This document shows, in pieces, positions 1-6,870 of a stretch of 64,000 nt of DNA. The position numbers and the translations under genes are program-made. Each line of letters opens with the position of its first letter. Positions within the stretch are counted from its first letter, which is position 1. The notes under the pieces were generated by a model. It did not search any database. It saw only the letters and a list, made by a program, of their open reading frames with translations, and was not told the DNA's origin. The DNA is from Pseudomonas sp. Seg1 (GTDB lineage: Bacteria > Pseudomonadota > Gammaproteobacteria > Pseudomonadales > Pseudomonadaceae), in the NCBI RefSeq assembly GCF_018326005.1, contig NZ_AP021903.1, positions 1,614,001 to 1,678,000 on the forward strand, given 5' to 3'.

Positions 1-296
1 AGGGTGATGTTGAGTTTTTGGGCTTTGCCCAAATACTTGAGCACATCGATATCCACCACGGCCCATGCACAGCCGGTGTATTTCGGGTTGGCCACGTGCA
101 GGCTCAGCTTGCTGGCCGCTGGAATGGGAGCGCCGTCGTCCGCGAGAATCTCGAAATGACCTTCGATGGCTTCGCGAGCCATGGCGACGGCATCGTCCAG
201 ATCCTCTCCAGCGGAAAAGCATCCAGGAATGTCCGGGACTTCTACACCCCAGGCGTGTTGGTCATCGCCAATTGAAATCGCAATCGGGTAGAGCAT
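1..296 (-). CDS. hicB: HicB-family antitoxin (partial, runs off left edge)
   Basis: Antitoxin of a type II toxin-antitoxin pair; HicB proteins bind and inactivate the HicA ribonuclease and usually repress their own operon through a C-terminal DNA-binding domain. The minus-strand frame opens with ATG at 296 (MLYPIAISIG) and shows the HicB partial RNase H-like fold: VEVPDIPGCFSAG at about residues 18-30, then the Asp/Glu-rich helix EDLDDAVAMAREAI, then the KYTGCAWAVVDID strand. The gene leaves the window after about 98 residues, so the DNA-binding tail is not visible. It lies 36 nt downstream of hicA on the same strand, the usual toxin-first order. Family assignment is secure; activity is inferred. 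Confidence 0.88.
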   Translation of the reverse strand, partial: MLYPIAISIGDDQHAWGVEVPDIPGCFSAGEDLDDAVAMAREAIEGHFEILADDGAPIPAASKLSLHVANPKYTGCAWAVVDIDVLKYLGKAQKLNIT

Positions 297-332
297 ATTC
301 GTTGTCCTCCATGGCGCAACTGACTCAGAGAG

Positions 333-512
333 TCAAAGCAGCGGCTGCTGCAAAATACTGATGGCCGTTTTCTTCAGCAGATCCTTTTTCGGATGTGGCA
401 CGGCGACCAGTCCAGGTTTGGTCGGATGCTTGAAGTGATGGTGACTTCCTTTGATCCGTACCAGATACCAACCGTCTGCGACGAGTTGGCCGATTAAAAA
501 ACGGCTATTCAC
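333..512 (-). CDS. hicA: HicA-family mRNA interferase toxin
   Basis: Small toxin (59 aa) of the HicAB system, a dsRBD-like ribonuclease that cleaves mRNA. No in-frame ATG fits; a GTG start at 512 is chosen because AAGGAGG lies four bases upstream and the protein then has normal HicA length. Hallmarks: N-terminal helix (LIGQLVADGWYLVR), the catalytic-His segment KGSHHHFKHP at about residues 21-30, and the closing strand GLVAVPHPKKDLLK. The next gene downstream is hicB. The GTG start would keep toxin translation modest. Identification rests on the GSHHHF signature and the partner gene. Confidence 0.88.
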   Translation of the reverse strand: MNSRFLIGQLVADGWYLVRIKGSHHHFKHPTKPGLVAVPHPKKDLLKKTAISILQQPLL

Positions 513-541
513 AACACCTCCTTGTGGTGTGCTTGGTGGGT

Positions 542-569
542 ACTATACCTATTGAATTTTTATGATCAA
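542..569 (-). promoter_or_regulatory. Candidate sigma-70 promoter of hicAB
   Basis: Reading the minus strand, TTGATC (569-564) and TATAGT (547-542) are separated by 16 nt, about 30 nt upstream of the hicA GTG. The -10 box lies in a near-palindrome (GGTATAGTACC), a plausible HicB operator. Inferred from sequence only. Confidence 0.5.
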
Positions 570-872
570 CACTATAACCACCGGGCGGTCGTCGTTCTCT
601 GTTGGGTGGTTGGCTTAGCGCAGTCTAGGTAAGACCGAAGCGATGGCGAGGTGGGTTTGTTACCCGGTTTTGCTTATGTTCATGGGGCGATCTTCCGCTG
701 CAAAATATTGGAACACATCTTTTTCTGACGTCACTGCTCGGGCTGCTAACGTTGAACTCTAATGAAGGTCATGGACACTCAACGAGCCTGTTGAAAGGGA
801 TCACCTCTCGATAAAGCCAGCGTAGTAATGCATGGGATTTGGCCATGTGATCGTCAGAAGGGAGTGAAACGG
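570..872. other. Intergenic region with no recognisable gene
   Basis: About 300 nt between the hicA promoter and the BRCT-domain gene. I see no convincing reading frame, tRNA or strong hairpin. The last 20 nt hold the GAAGGGAG ribosome-binding site of the downstream gene. The 5' region of both flanking transcription units presumably lies here. Confidence 0.4.
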
Positions 873-1391
873 ATGTCGACTCTAAAATTCAGCTATAGAG
901 ATGCAAAGGGCGATTTAAGTCAGCGGGAGTTGATTCATTGGTCAGAGAGTTCGGTTTACATTCAAGGACGATCGGCCAGCGATACCTTTCCTAAAACCTA
1001 TCGCAAGGATCGCATCATCGAAGTATTGCTTGGGGCTGAGCTGCTCTTAAATGAGGCCGCTCCTCCTTCTCCGAGGCTTCAGCACAATCGAAAGCCACCG
1101 GCGCTCGTTGCTTCAGAAGCCGCTTCGCAAACGCCTCATCCGAAAATGTCACCGGGTAGGATCAATCAAATTCTTTTCACTGGGTTCGCAGCTGCACAAC
1201 GGGCTGAGCTTGAGCAAAAAGCAGTGGAATATGGGTTGAGGGTCATGAGTACGGCAGGCAAGACGCTGACGTTTCTTTGTTATGGTGAAAATGCAGGACC
1301 AACCAAAGTTTCCAAAGCACTTGAGGCTGGAGCTTTCATCATCAACTCAGAGCAATTCTTGAATCTGATCACAACAGGAGAAATCCCCTGA
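873..1391 (+). CDS. BRCT-domain protein with WYL/SH3-like N-terminus
   Basis: A 172-aa cytoplasmic protein of unknown role. The start at 873 (MSTLKFSYRD) is preferred over an upstream in-frame ATG at 828 because GAAGGGAG precedes it and similarity to any fold begins there. Residues about 5-52 (YRDAKGDLSQREL ... KDRIIEVL) resemble the small beta-barrel motif seen in WYL-type or SH3-like modules. Residues 60-95 are a Pro/Ala-rich linker. Residues about 97-167 look like a BRCT repeat: ILFTGF, then helix AELEQKAVEYGLRV, TLTFLCYGENAGPTKVSKALEAGAFIINSEQF. BRCT domains usually bind DNA ends or phosphopeptides. It is monocistronic. The BRCT call is fairly safe; the N-terminal call is weak. Confidence 0.65.
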   Translation: MSTLKFSYRDAKGDLSQRELIHWSESSVYIQGRSASDTFPKTYRKDRIIEVLLGAELLLNEAAPPSPRLQHNRKPPALVASEAASQTPHPKMSPGRINQILFTGFAAAQRAELEQKAVEYGLRVMSTAGKTLTFLCYGENAGPTKVSKALEAGAFIINSEQFLNLITTGEIP

Positions 1392-1410
1392 AGTCATCAC
1401 TTCGATCAGC

Positions 1411-1593
1411 TTACGCATTTAAACCTGCGCCAACCGCCGAATGCTTGGTACGTGCGGCCAGCATCACCTCATTCTGCTTCTTGGTAGCTTCGGTCAGAAC
1501 TTCACGGTAAACACGCTTTTTTTCGTCCGATTTCGCATTACGGATGAAGTCTGCGAATGGGCTTGCGTACTCCTGTTTGAATCCGATTGTCAT
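1411..1593 (-). CDS. Small conserved hypothetical protein
   Basis: A 60-aa charged, helical protein (MTIGFKQEYASPFADFIRN, then a Lys/Glu-rich helix KSDEKKRVYREVLTEATKKQ). It has a good ribosome-binding site (GGAG seven bases before ATG) and its 3' end converges on the BRCT gene 19 nt away. No signal peptide, membrane segment or motif. I recall small proteins of this type as conserved but unnamed in Pseudomonas. Function unknown; coding status is supported by the RBS and composition. Confidence 0.6.
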   Translation of the reverse strand: MTIGFKQEYASPFADFIRNAKSDEKKRVYREVLTEATKKQNEVMLAARTKHSAVGAGLNA

Positions 1594-1769
1594 GGAATTG
1601 CTCCGTCATTGATCCCGAGCATGGGCATCACTTCGTGCGTCGCACGCTTCTCAAGGATTCTCGTTAGAGAGATCAAAGCGTAAGAGGGGAGGGGGTATCT
1701 GCAATCAATGATGTGTTTCCGAATCATTCCGCGCTGCCCAAACGGCCAACCTCAAATCCCAGCCACAAA

Positions 1770-1798
1770 AAAACCGGCCCTATAGGCCGGTTTTTTCT
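1770..1798. terminator. Bidirectional rho-independent terminator
   Basis: Perfect stem CCGGCC/GGCCGG (1774-1779 with 1785-1790), extended by A-run/T-run pairing and followed by TTTTTT on the plus strand and by a T-run on the minus strand. It lies downstream of tRNA-Gly on the minus strand. Confidence 0.8.
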
Positions 1799-1846
1799 AT
1801 CCCTGCATCCCCCGTCAAAAAACACAACGTGAGACCAATATTCGAG

Positions 1847-1920
1847 TGGAGCGGGTAGAGGGAATCGAACCCTCGTCGGAAGCTTGGGAAGCTACTGTTC
1901 TACCATTAAACTATACCCGC
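1847..1920 (-). tRNA. tRNA-Gly(CCC)
   Basis: Minus-strand cloverleaf: acceptor 5' GCGGGTA pairing with TACCCGC, D-arm with AATGGTAGA, anticodon loop TTCCCAA giving anticodon CCC, T-arm GAGGGTTCGATTCCCTC, discriminator T and encoded CCA (1847-1849). Length is 74 nt with CCA. It stands alone, with the 1770-1798 terminator downstream. Confidence 0.95.
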
Positions 1921-2008
1921 TCAGAGCGGCTGACTTTGTACCAGACTCGGCCACGGAATTGAAGTTTTTCTTTTACTCATGAACGCTTTAAATCACTGAA
2001 AACGGTCA

Positions 2009-2070
2009 ATCGCGGGCGAGCACTGCGGTGAGAAAAGCAAAATCTCAGCCCGGCAGCCTTGCTCGCGACG
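2009..2070. repeat. Degenerate REP-like palindrome
   Basis: Arms resembling TCGCGGGCGAGC and GCTCGCGACGA face each other across about 40 nt, immediately downstream of phaG. The arms are imperfect, so this may be a decayed REP pair. Confidence 0.4.
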
Positions 2071-2078
2071 ACGCTCTT

Positions 2079-2963
2079 TCAAATAGCCAATGCATGTTGA
2101 TCCTGAACAAACGAGTATCGCGTGCGGCTCGCCTGCGGTGCCGGTTTCAAGAAGCCGAGCAGGGCGTTCTGGCTATCGCGGCACGCCGCTTTGTGCTCCA
2201 TGTCGAGGAAGTGCCCGGTAGCTTGCAGGGTGGTGAAGGTGCTCTGCGCCACGTGGTTGCCGAACAGGCGCGCATCCTCGGCGGCGGTGTATTCGTCCCA
2301 TTCGCCGTTGAGAAACAGCACCGGTACGTTGATTTTCTTCGCCGCGTTCAAATAGCACTGCCGATCGCTGTGCAACACGTCGCTGATGTGGAAGTGCATC
2401 TGCCCGTATTCGTGCTCGGCCAGGCTGCTGACGTGGCGATAGTTGAAGCGTTTGAACAGCGACGGCAAGTGTTTGCCGATGGTGCTGTTGACCAGTTCAC
2501 CGACCCGATCGCCATCGCGCTGGCCGAGGTAGTCGACGCCGCGTTCCAGGTAATCGAGCATGTGCGCGTTGATCACTGGCGAGAATGAGCTGATCACGGC
2601 TTTCTCGATGCGCCGTGGCTGGTGCGCGAGGGCCACGAGCGTCGCGGCGCCGCCCCAGGAGAACGACAACACGTGTTCGGCGGCGAAGTGGTCGATCAGC
2701 TCCAGCAGGATCTGCCCTTCGACTTCTTTCGTCAGATGTTTCTCGTGACGGTTGTGGGCTTTTGACCGGCCCGCGTAGGGCTGGTCGTAGCAGACCACGT
2801 TGAATTGCGGGTGCAGGTTCTTCACGGTTTGTGCAAACGACGCAGTCGTGGCCATCGAGCCGTTGACCAGGATGATGGTCTTTTCTGCGGCGTCTGCGCG
2901 ATAGAACTCCGTGTAAACCCGATACTGACCCTGTATATCCAGCACAGCGATTTCTGGCCTCAT
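2079..2963 (-). CDS. phaG: (R)-3-hydroxyacyl-ACP acyltransferase/thioesterase PhaG, alpha/beta hydrolase
   Basis: A 294-aa protein that closely matches my memory of Pseudomonas putida PhaG from its first residues (MRPEIAVLDIQGQYRVYTEF) to its end (QHALAI). PhaG diverts (R)-3-hydroxyacyl-ACP from fatty acid synthesis to the medium-chain PHA precursor pool; it is related to RhlA. Visible features: oxyanion-loop region LVNGSMATT at 33-40, nucleophile elbow SFSWGGA with Ser102, and catalytic-His region ATGHFLDM near the C-terminus. The start at 2963 has AGGAG nine bases upstream; longer in-frame starts add a non-homologous tail. It is monocistronic and distant from any pha synthase genes, as PhaG usually is. 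A hydroxyalkanoyloxy-alkanoate synthase role is less likely. Confidence 0.88.
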   Translation of the reverse strand: MRPEIAVLDIQGQYRVYTEFYRADAAEKTIILVNGSMATTASFAQTVKNLHPQFNVVCYDQPYAGRSKAHNRHEKHLTKEVEGQILLELIDHFAAEHVLSFSWGGAATLVALAHQPRRIEKAVISSFSPVINAHMLDYLERGVDYLGQRDGDRVGELVNSTIGKHLPSLFKRFNYRHVSSLAEHEYGQMHFHISDVLHSDRQCYLNAAKKINVPVLFLNGEWDEYTAAEDARLFGNHVAQSTFTTLQATGHFLDMEHKAACRDSQNALLGFLKPAPQASRTRYSFVQDQHALAI

Positions 2964-3279
2964 GTCATAAGACTCCTGGCAAGCAAGCGGGTATGCGCGC
3001 AAAAAGAGATTGCACGAGCTTTGTGACAGGTAGGCATACGCCTGGAATTTGCTTGGCCCATGTCGATCCATGACAGCGGTCGACGGGTATTGTTATTGGC
3101 GGGCAGTCTGCCGGCTGAGGCGCAACCCAGAGGGCTGACGACCGGCAAAAAGTTTCTTGGATGTATGGTGTGACTCATCGGTCACAATTTGGCCGACGTC
3201 CTGATTCAAGCAGGGGGAGGAGGATCGCGCAAGTGCCTTTGGTAAATTGTTCGACAACTTCTGCTGAGCGGTCGCCGGC
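2964..3279. other. Intergenic region upstream of phaG
   Basis: 316 nt between the phaG start and the rsuA stop. It should carry the phaG promoter. I see no strong -35/-10 pair, no obvious -24/-12 element, and no gene or hairpin terminator. Confidence 0.4.
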
Positions 3280-3972
3280 TTAGAACAAATGAATCTCTTC
3301 GGTGCGCAAAGCGCGGTACTCGCCCGGTTTTAGCGCGTGATCGAGCAGCAGCGGGCCCATGGATTCGCGGTGCAGGCGCAGCACTTTGTTGTTGAAGTGG
3401 CCAAACATGCGCTTCACTTGATGGTAGCGACCCTCGACGATACTCAGGCGCGCCGACCTCGGGCTGAGCAGTTCCAGATGTGCAGGCTGCGTGGTCAGGT
3501 CTTCGAAGGCGAAGTAGATGCCCTCGGCAAACGTCATCGCATACTCCGCGCCAATATCCTGCTCGGTTTCGACGTAATAAACCTTTGGCAGTTTGGTTTG
3601 TGGCTGGGTCAGGCGCCGCGACCAGGTGCCGTCGTTGGTGATCAGCATTAAACCGGTGGTGTTGAAATCCAGACGTCCGGCAATGTGCAAGTCGTCCTTG
3701 TCCGGTTCGTCGATCAGATCGAGCACGGTCGGATGTTGCGGATCGCGGGTGGCGCTGACGCATCCCGGCGGCTTGTGCAGCATGAAGTAGCGCGCCGGTT
3801 TGCCCAGTTGCAGCACCTCGTCGTCGACTTCGACGCGGCTGAATTCCAGCACTTCGCTGTGCGGATCCGTGACGACTTTTCCGTCAACGCGCACGCGCTT
3901 TTCCACCAGCAACAGGCGAACCTGCTGACGGTTGTAGCGGGGCAAGTTGCTGAGGAAGCGGTCGACGCGCAT
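3280..3972 (-). CDS. rsuA: 16S rRNA pseudouridine(516) synthase RsuA
   Basis: Isomerises U516 of 16S rRNA to pseudouridine. 230 aa, normal family length. An S4-type RNA-binding module occupies residues 1-45 (MRVDRFLSNLPRYNRQQVR ... VRVDGK). The catalytic domain carries the RsuA/RluB-type signature GRLDFNTTGL with the catalytic Asp at 102, then NDG, the KVYYV strand, and EGRYHQVKRMFG, the conserved loop near the C-terminus. It is followed on the same strand by nothing close and preceded by the Cys-rich gene 33 nt upstream, so it could be co-transcribed with it. The alternative RluE/RluB identity is less likely given the S4 domain and short length. Confidence 0.9.
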   Translation of the reverse strand: MRVDRFLSNLPRYNRQQVRLLLVEKRVRVDGKVVTDPHSEVLEFSRVEVDDEVLQLGKPARYFMLHKPPGCVSATRDPQHPTVLDLIDEPDKDDLHIAGRLDFNTTGLMLITNDGTWSRRLTQPQTKLPKVYYVETEQDIGAEYAMTFAEGIYFAFEDLTTQPAHLELLSPRSARLSIVEGRYHQVKRMFGHFNNKVLRLHRESMGPLLLDHALKPGEYRALRTEEIHLF

Positions 3973-4005
3973 GTTCAGGTTTCAGTGGATGGCGAGGCGC
4001 GCATC

Positions 4006-4236
4006 TTACGGGATCGACGGCTTGGCCGCTTGCAGTTGCGCCTCGACCTGCGCGCAGCGCGGGCACAGGCAGGATTTGTTCCGCAGTTCCGGCGGCAAGG
4101 CTTCGAGCACGGCCGCGTCGATGCTGACGCCGTAGCACCAGCATGCGCGGTCGGCGGTGCGCGGATCGGCCAGGCTGCAATCGTTGCGGGCGCCGCAGGC
4201 CGGGCAGAGTTCGGGTCTTTCGATGACGTCAGGCAT
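4006..4236 (-). CDS. Cysteine-rich CWC-type protein
   Basis: A 76-aa protein with six cysteines arranged CPACG (about 12-16), DC, and a CWCYG motif, then CLCPRC near residues 60-65. The pattern suggests a zinc or other metal site. The ATG at 4236 lies inside the end of the diguanylate cyclase gene: the eight bases ATGCCTGA are shared, so translation is probably coupled. This start is better than upstream alternatives, which would overlap more. Function unknown; proteins annotated as cysteine-rich CWC family have this spacing. Confidence 0.75.
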   Translation of the reverse strand: MPDVIERPELCPACGARNDCSLADPRTADRACWCYGVSIDAAVLEALPPELRNKSCLCPRCAQVEAQLQAAKPSIP

Positions 4237-5716
4237 AAGTCGAGTGAGGCATTTCCACGCAGGTGCGGTTGCGGCCGGTTTGTTTGGCCCGGTACATCGC
4301 ATGATCGGCCCGCGACAGCAGGCTGTGCAAGGTGTCTTCGCGTTGCAGGGTGGTGGCGCCGATGCTCACGGTCAGATTCAGGCTGTGGCCGTTGTAGGCA
4401 TATTCGTGCTGCTCGACATGCTGGCGGATTTTCTCGGCAATTTTCTGACCGGTGTCGCCGTCGGTATCCTTCAGCAAAACAATGAATTCCTCACCGCCCC
4501 AGCGGCAGACAATGTCGGCATGGCGCAGGCAACTTTGCAGGTCGCGGGCAAAACCGATCAGCACCTGATCACCGGCCATGTGCCCATAGGTGTCGTTCAA
4601 CGCCTTGAAGTGATCGAGATCCAGCAACAGCGCGGTCAATGGCTTCGTTTCCCGTTGCGCTTCGTGCAGGGCTTGCACGGCGAGCAGATCGAAGCCACGG
4701 CGGTTCGGCAGCTCGGTGAGGCTGTCGAGGGTGGCCTGGGCCTGGATCTTCGACTGAAATCGTTTGATCACCCGGTTGAGCAAGGCCAGCACAATCAACG
4801 TCACCAACAGGCAGATCAACAGATTGAGATAGAGCGACTGACGGATTTCGCTCAAAGCGCCGTCTTCGCGTTTATCGACGAACAGGTACCAGTTCAACTC
4901 CGGAATAAACCTAACGTTGAGAAAATGCCCCTGGCCGTGAGCGGAGTATTCGTAGCTGCCGCTGTGCGGTTTCGGCAACTGACTGACCAGACTTCTCATG
5001 CTGTCGAGTTCGCCAAGGCTTTGCCCGCTATGCGCACCTTCTGGCCCGCCCTCGGCACCGGTCAGCACCAGTCGGCCGAAGGTGTCGACGAAGTACACGC
5101 TGCGTTGATAACGCTGTTGGTACTTGTCGATCAGCTTGATCACCGCATCTACGGTCAGACCCACGCCCGCCGCGCCGATAAAGCGGTTGTGGTAGTCGTA
5201 GACCTTGTAGTTGATGAAGAACGTCAGGTTGTCCTTGTTGGCCAGATCCGGGTCGACGTTGATCTCGTACGGGTCTTTCATGTCGCGCACGCGGAAGTAC
5301 CAGGCATCGCGTGGCTCATCGACTCTGACCTGCTTGAGCACGCCTTTGGCGTGGTAGTAGGTGAGGGTGCTGTTGGAGACGAAGAACGCAGTGTAGGCGC
5401 CGTAATGGCTCATGACTTCGTCGAGGTAGCGGGTCATCTGCTCGAAATTCTGTTCGCCGTTCACCACCCAGTCGCGCATGAAGGTGTCGCGGGACATCAT
5501 CGAGGAAATCAGGATCGGTCTGATCAGATCTTTCTGGATTTCCGAATAGACCGTGTCGGATGTCAGCGGCAGTTCGGTGTTGACGATGTTGTCGCGAATC
5601 GACGTGCGCGAAGCGTAGTAACTGAGCAGCGACGTGGCGAGAAAACCGGCGCCAAGCAGGGCAATCAGCGTCAGTACCAGTGAGCGTTGCGAGTACAGCG
5701 GAGAACGAAGCGGCAT
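4229..5716 (-). CDS. Membrane diguanylate cyclase with periplasmic Cache-like sensor
   Basis: 495-aa inner-membrane enzyme expected to make cyclic di-GMP from two GTP. Transmembrane helix 1 spans about 12-34, a periplasmic sensory region about 35-290 has the two-lobe Cache look (DAWYFRVRDMKDPYEINVDPD, NRFIGAAGVGLTVDAV), and helix 2 about 296-314. The GGDEF domain follows: DSLTELPNRRGFD at 331-343, the substrate segment LDLDHFKALND, and an intact active site GGEEF at 407-411. The inhibitory I-site RHAD (398-401) is exactly five residues upstream, so feedback inhibition by product is likely. There is no EAL domain. Ligand is unknown. The downstream CWC gene overlaps it by eight bases. Confidence 0.9.
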   Translation of the reverse strand: MPLRSPLYSQRSLVLTLIALLGAGFLATSLLSYYASRTSIRDNIVNTELPLTSDTVYSEIQKDLIRPILISSMMSRDTFMRDWVVNGEQNFEQMTRYLDEVMSHYGAYTAFFVSNSTLTYYHAKGVLKQVRVDEPRDAWYFRVRDMKDPYEINVDPDLANKDNLTFFINYKVYDYHNRFIGAAGVGLTVDAVIKLIDKYQQRYQRSVYFVDTFGRLVLTGAEGGPEGAHSGQSLGELDSMRSLVSQLPKPHSGSYEYSAHGQGHFLNVRFIPELNWYLFVDKREDGALSEIRQSLYLNLLICLLVTLIVLALLNRVIKRFQSKIQAQATLDSLTELPNRRGFDLLAVQALHEAQRETKPLTALLLDLDHFKALNDTYGHMAGDQVLIGFARDLQSCLRHADIVCRWGGEEFIVLLKDTDGDTGQKIAEKIRQHVEQHEYAYNGHSLNLTVSIGATTLQREDTLHSLLSRADHAMYRAKQTGRNRTCVEMPHSTYA

Positions 5717-5873
5717 GGCAGTTCCGTTGGCAGTGGCCCGATGGCAAGCATTCTAGTGGCACTGCGCGGAAATAACTGCTCCATGCGCGGCGCGAATGGT
5801 CGCTTCTGTATTGGACATCAACCTGTGGTTTTCAGGGTTCCAGCACCACTGATCTGAAGCCGGACTGAACCGG

Positions 5874-5900
5874 GCACTTGATCGATCCGCGTCAGTCAAA
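5874..5900 (+). promoter_or_regulatory. Candidate AlgU (sigma-E type) promoter
   Basis: GCACTT (5874-5879), 16-nt spacer, TCAAA (5896-5900). This differs by one base from the GAACTT-N16-TCNNA consensus of AlgU. It sits 55 nt upstream of the lipoprotein start at 5955. Confidence 0.4.
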
Positions 5901-5954
5901 AGCTCTATCGGCTGCTCTGTCCTGTTGCGGCTGTGGGTCTTTCAGGAGGCCGTC

Positions 5955-6218
5955 ATGCGAATTTCGAAACTGTTGCGTCGAGCACTGCTTGGAGCCGTGC
6001 TCGGTCTGGGCTTGTCCGGTTGTTACTACTACGCCGGTCCCTACGATGCATATCCCGCCACGTATTACTCTCCCGGCTATTACTCGCCTTATTACTACGG
6101 CGGTTATTACGGCCCGCGCTATTACGGTGGCGCGCGTTATTACTATGGTGGTCGCGGCTATTACGGCGGCTACGGACGGGGTTATCACGGCGGCGGATAT
6201 CACGGTGGGCACCACTAA
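5955..6218 (+). CDS. Tyr/Gly-rich lipoprotein
   Basis: 87-aa predicted lipoprotein. The start at 5955 follows GGAGG by a proper distance. A positively charged n-region (MRISKLLRR), a hydrophobic core and the lipobox LSGC (Cys at about 23) give a signal-peptidase II site. The mature part is nearly all Tyr, Gly, Pro, Ser and His: PYDAYPATYYSPGYYSPYYYGG followed by GYYGGYGRGYHGG repeats. Low complexity suggests an unstructured, perhaps adhesive or cross-linkable, surface peptide. The gene 178 nt downstream is a diverged tandem relative with the same leader motif. Function unknown. Confidence 0.75.
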   Translation: MRISKLLRRALLGAVLGLGLSGCYYYAGPYDAYPATYYSPGYYSPYYYGGYYGPRYYGGARYYYGGRGYYGGYGRGYHGGGYHGGHH

Positions 6219-6396
6219 TCAGCTCCTGAATGACGGAGTTGGCGGATGAACAAGGTTTCATTAATCACTTGTTTCAACTTGTTTCAGAAACGCACCAGAT
6301 TCTGAAAACGCTGTCAGATACTTCGTCAGTCACCGAATAAACGACTGACGCCTGCCAGCGTCGCTGGTGTGGCTACCCGCGGTCCAGGAGGCCGCC

Positions 6397-6804
6397 ATGT
6401 ATCGCCGAATTCTTCTGCTTGCCGTGATGTTTTTTTCCATTGGCGGATGCGTCCCTTATTCATACGGAGACAGCTACTACAGGTCAGAGGTCTACACCTC
6501 ACCCGCGCCGGCGTACTACAACGGTGGCGGCACTTATTACAGCGGTGGCAGCACGTACTATTCGGCCCCGCGCTACTATCAGCCAGCCCCGCGTTACTAC
6601 CAGCAACCGCGTTATTACCAACCGGCACCACGCTACTACCAGCCGGCTCCGCGCTACTACGAAAGCCGTCGTTGGCACGGCAATGATCGTGGCGGCTGGG
6701 ACGGCCACCGTCGCGGCGGCTGGGACAACGATCACCGCGGTCGCGGCAACTACGACCGTCACAGTGGTCGCGGCGACCACAACGGACGTGGCAACCGCTG
6801 GTAA
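6397..6804 (+). CDS. Tyr-rich repeat lipoprotein
   Basis: 135-aa predicted lipoprotein; start at 6397 after CCAGGAGG. Signal sequence MYRRILLLAVMFFSIGGC has a lipobox-like IGGC with Cys18. The mature chain has three zones: YYNGGG/YYSGG (about 40-55), PRYYQPA-type heptad copies (58-88), and an Arg/Gly/Asp/His zone with RGGWDGHRRGGWDND (about 98-112). The leader sequence is nearly identical to that of the upstream gene at 5955, so the pair probably arose by duplication and divergence. A strong terminator follows. Function unknown; a disordered surface protein is the simplest reading. Confidence 0.75.
   Translation: MYRRILLLAVMFFSIGGCVPYSYGDSYYRSEVYTSPAPAYYNGGGTYYSGGSTYYSAPRYYQPAPRYYQQPRYYQPAPRYYQPAPRYYESRRWHGNDRGGWDGHRRGGWDNDHRGRGNYDRHSGRGDHNGRGNRW
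6568..6660 (+). repeat. In-gene repeat encoding PRYYQPA units
   Basis: Four to five near-identical 21-nt or shorter units (coding PRYYQPA or PRYYQQ) in tandem within the lipoprotein gene. Copy number could vary by slippage or recombination. Confidence 0.7.
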
Positions 6805-6819
6805 TCCACCGCAAACAAA

Positions 6820-6848
6820 AAAACGGCGCATTGAGCGCCGTTTTTTTT
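6820..6848. terminator. Bidirectional rho-independent terminator
   Basis: Stem CGGCGC/GCGCCG (6824-6829 with 6835-6840), loop ATTGA, extended by A/T pairs, then TTTTTTTT. It separates the lipoprotein gene from the converging enoyl-CoA hydratase family gene. Confidence 0.85.
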
Positions 6849-6870
6849 GTGCCTGCTTTTTATTGGAGGG

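Noticed and set aside
4157..5683. 508-codon frame antisense to the diguanylate cyclase
   Set aside because: Shadow frame; GGDEF gene is strongly supported on the other strand.
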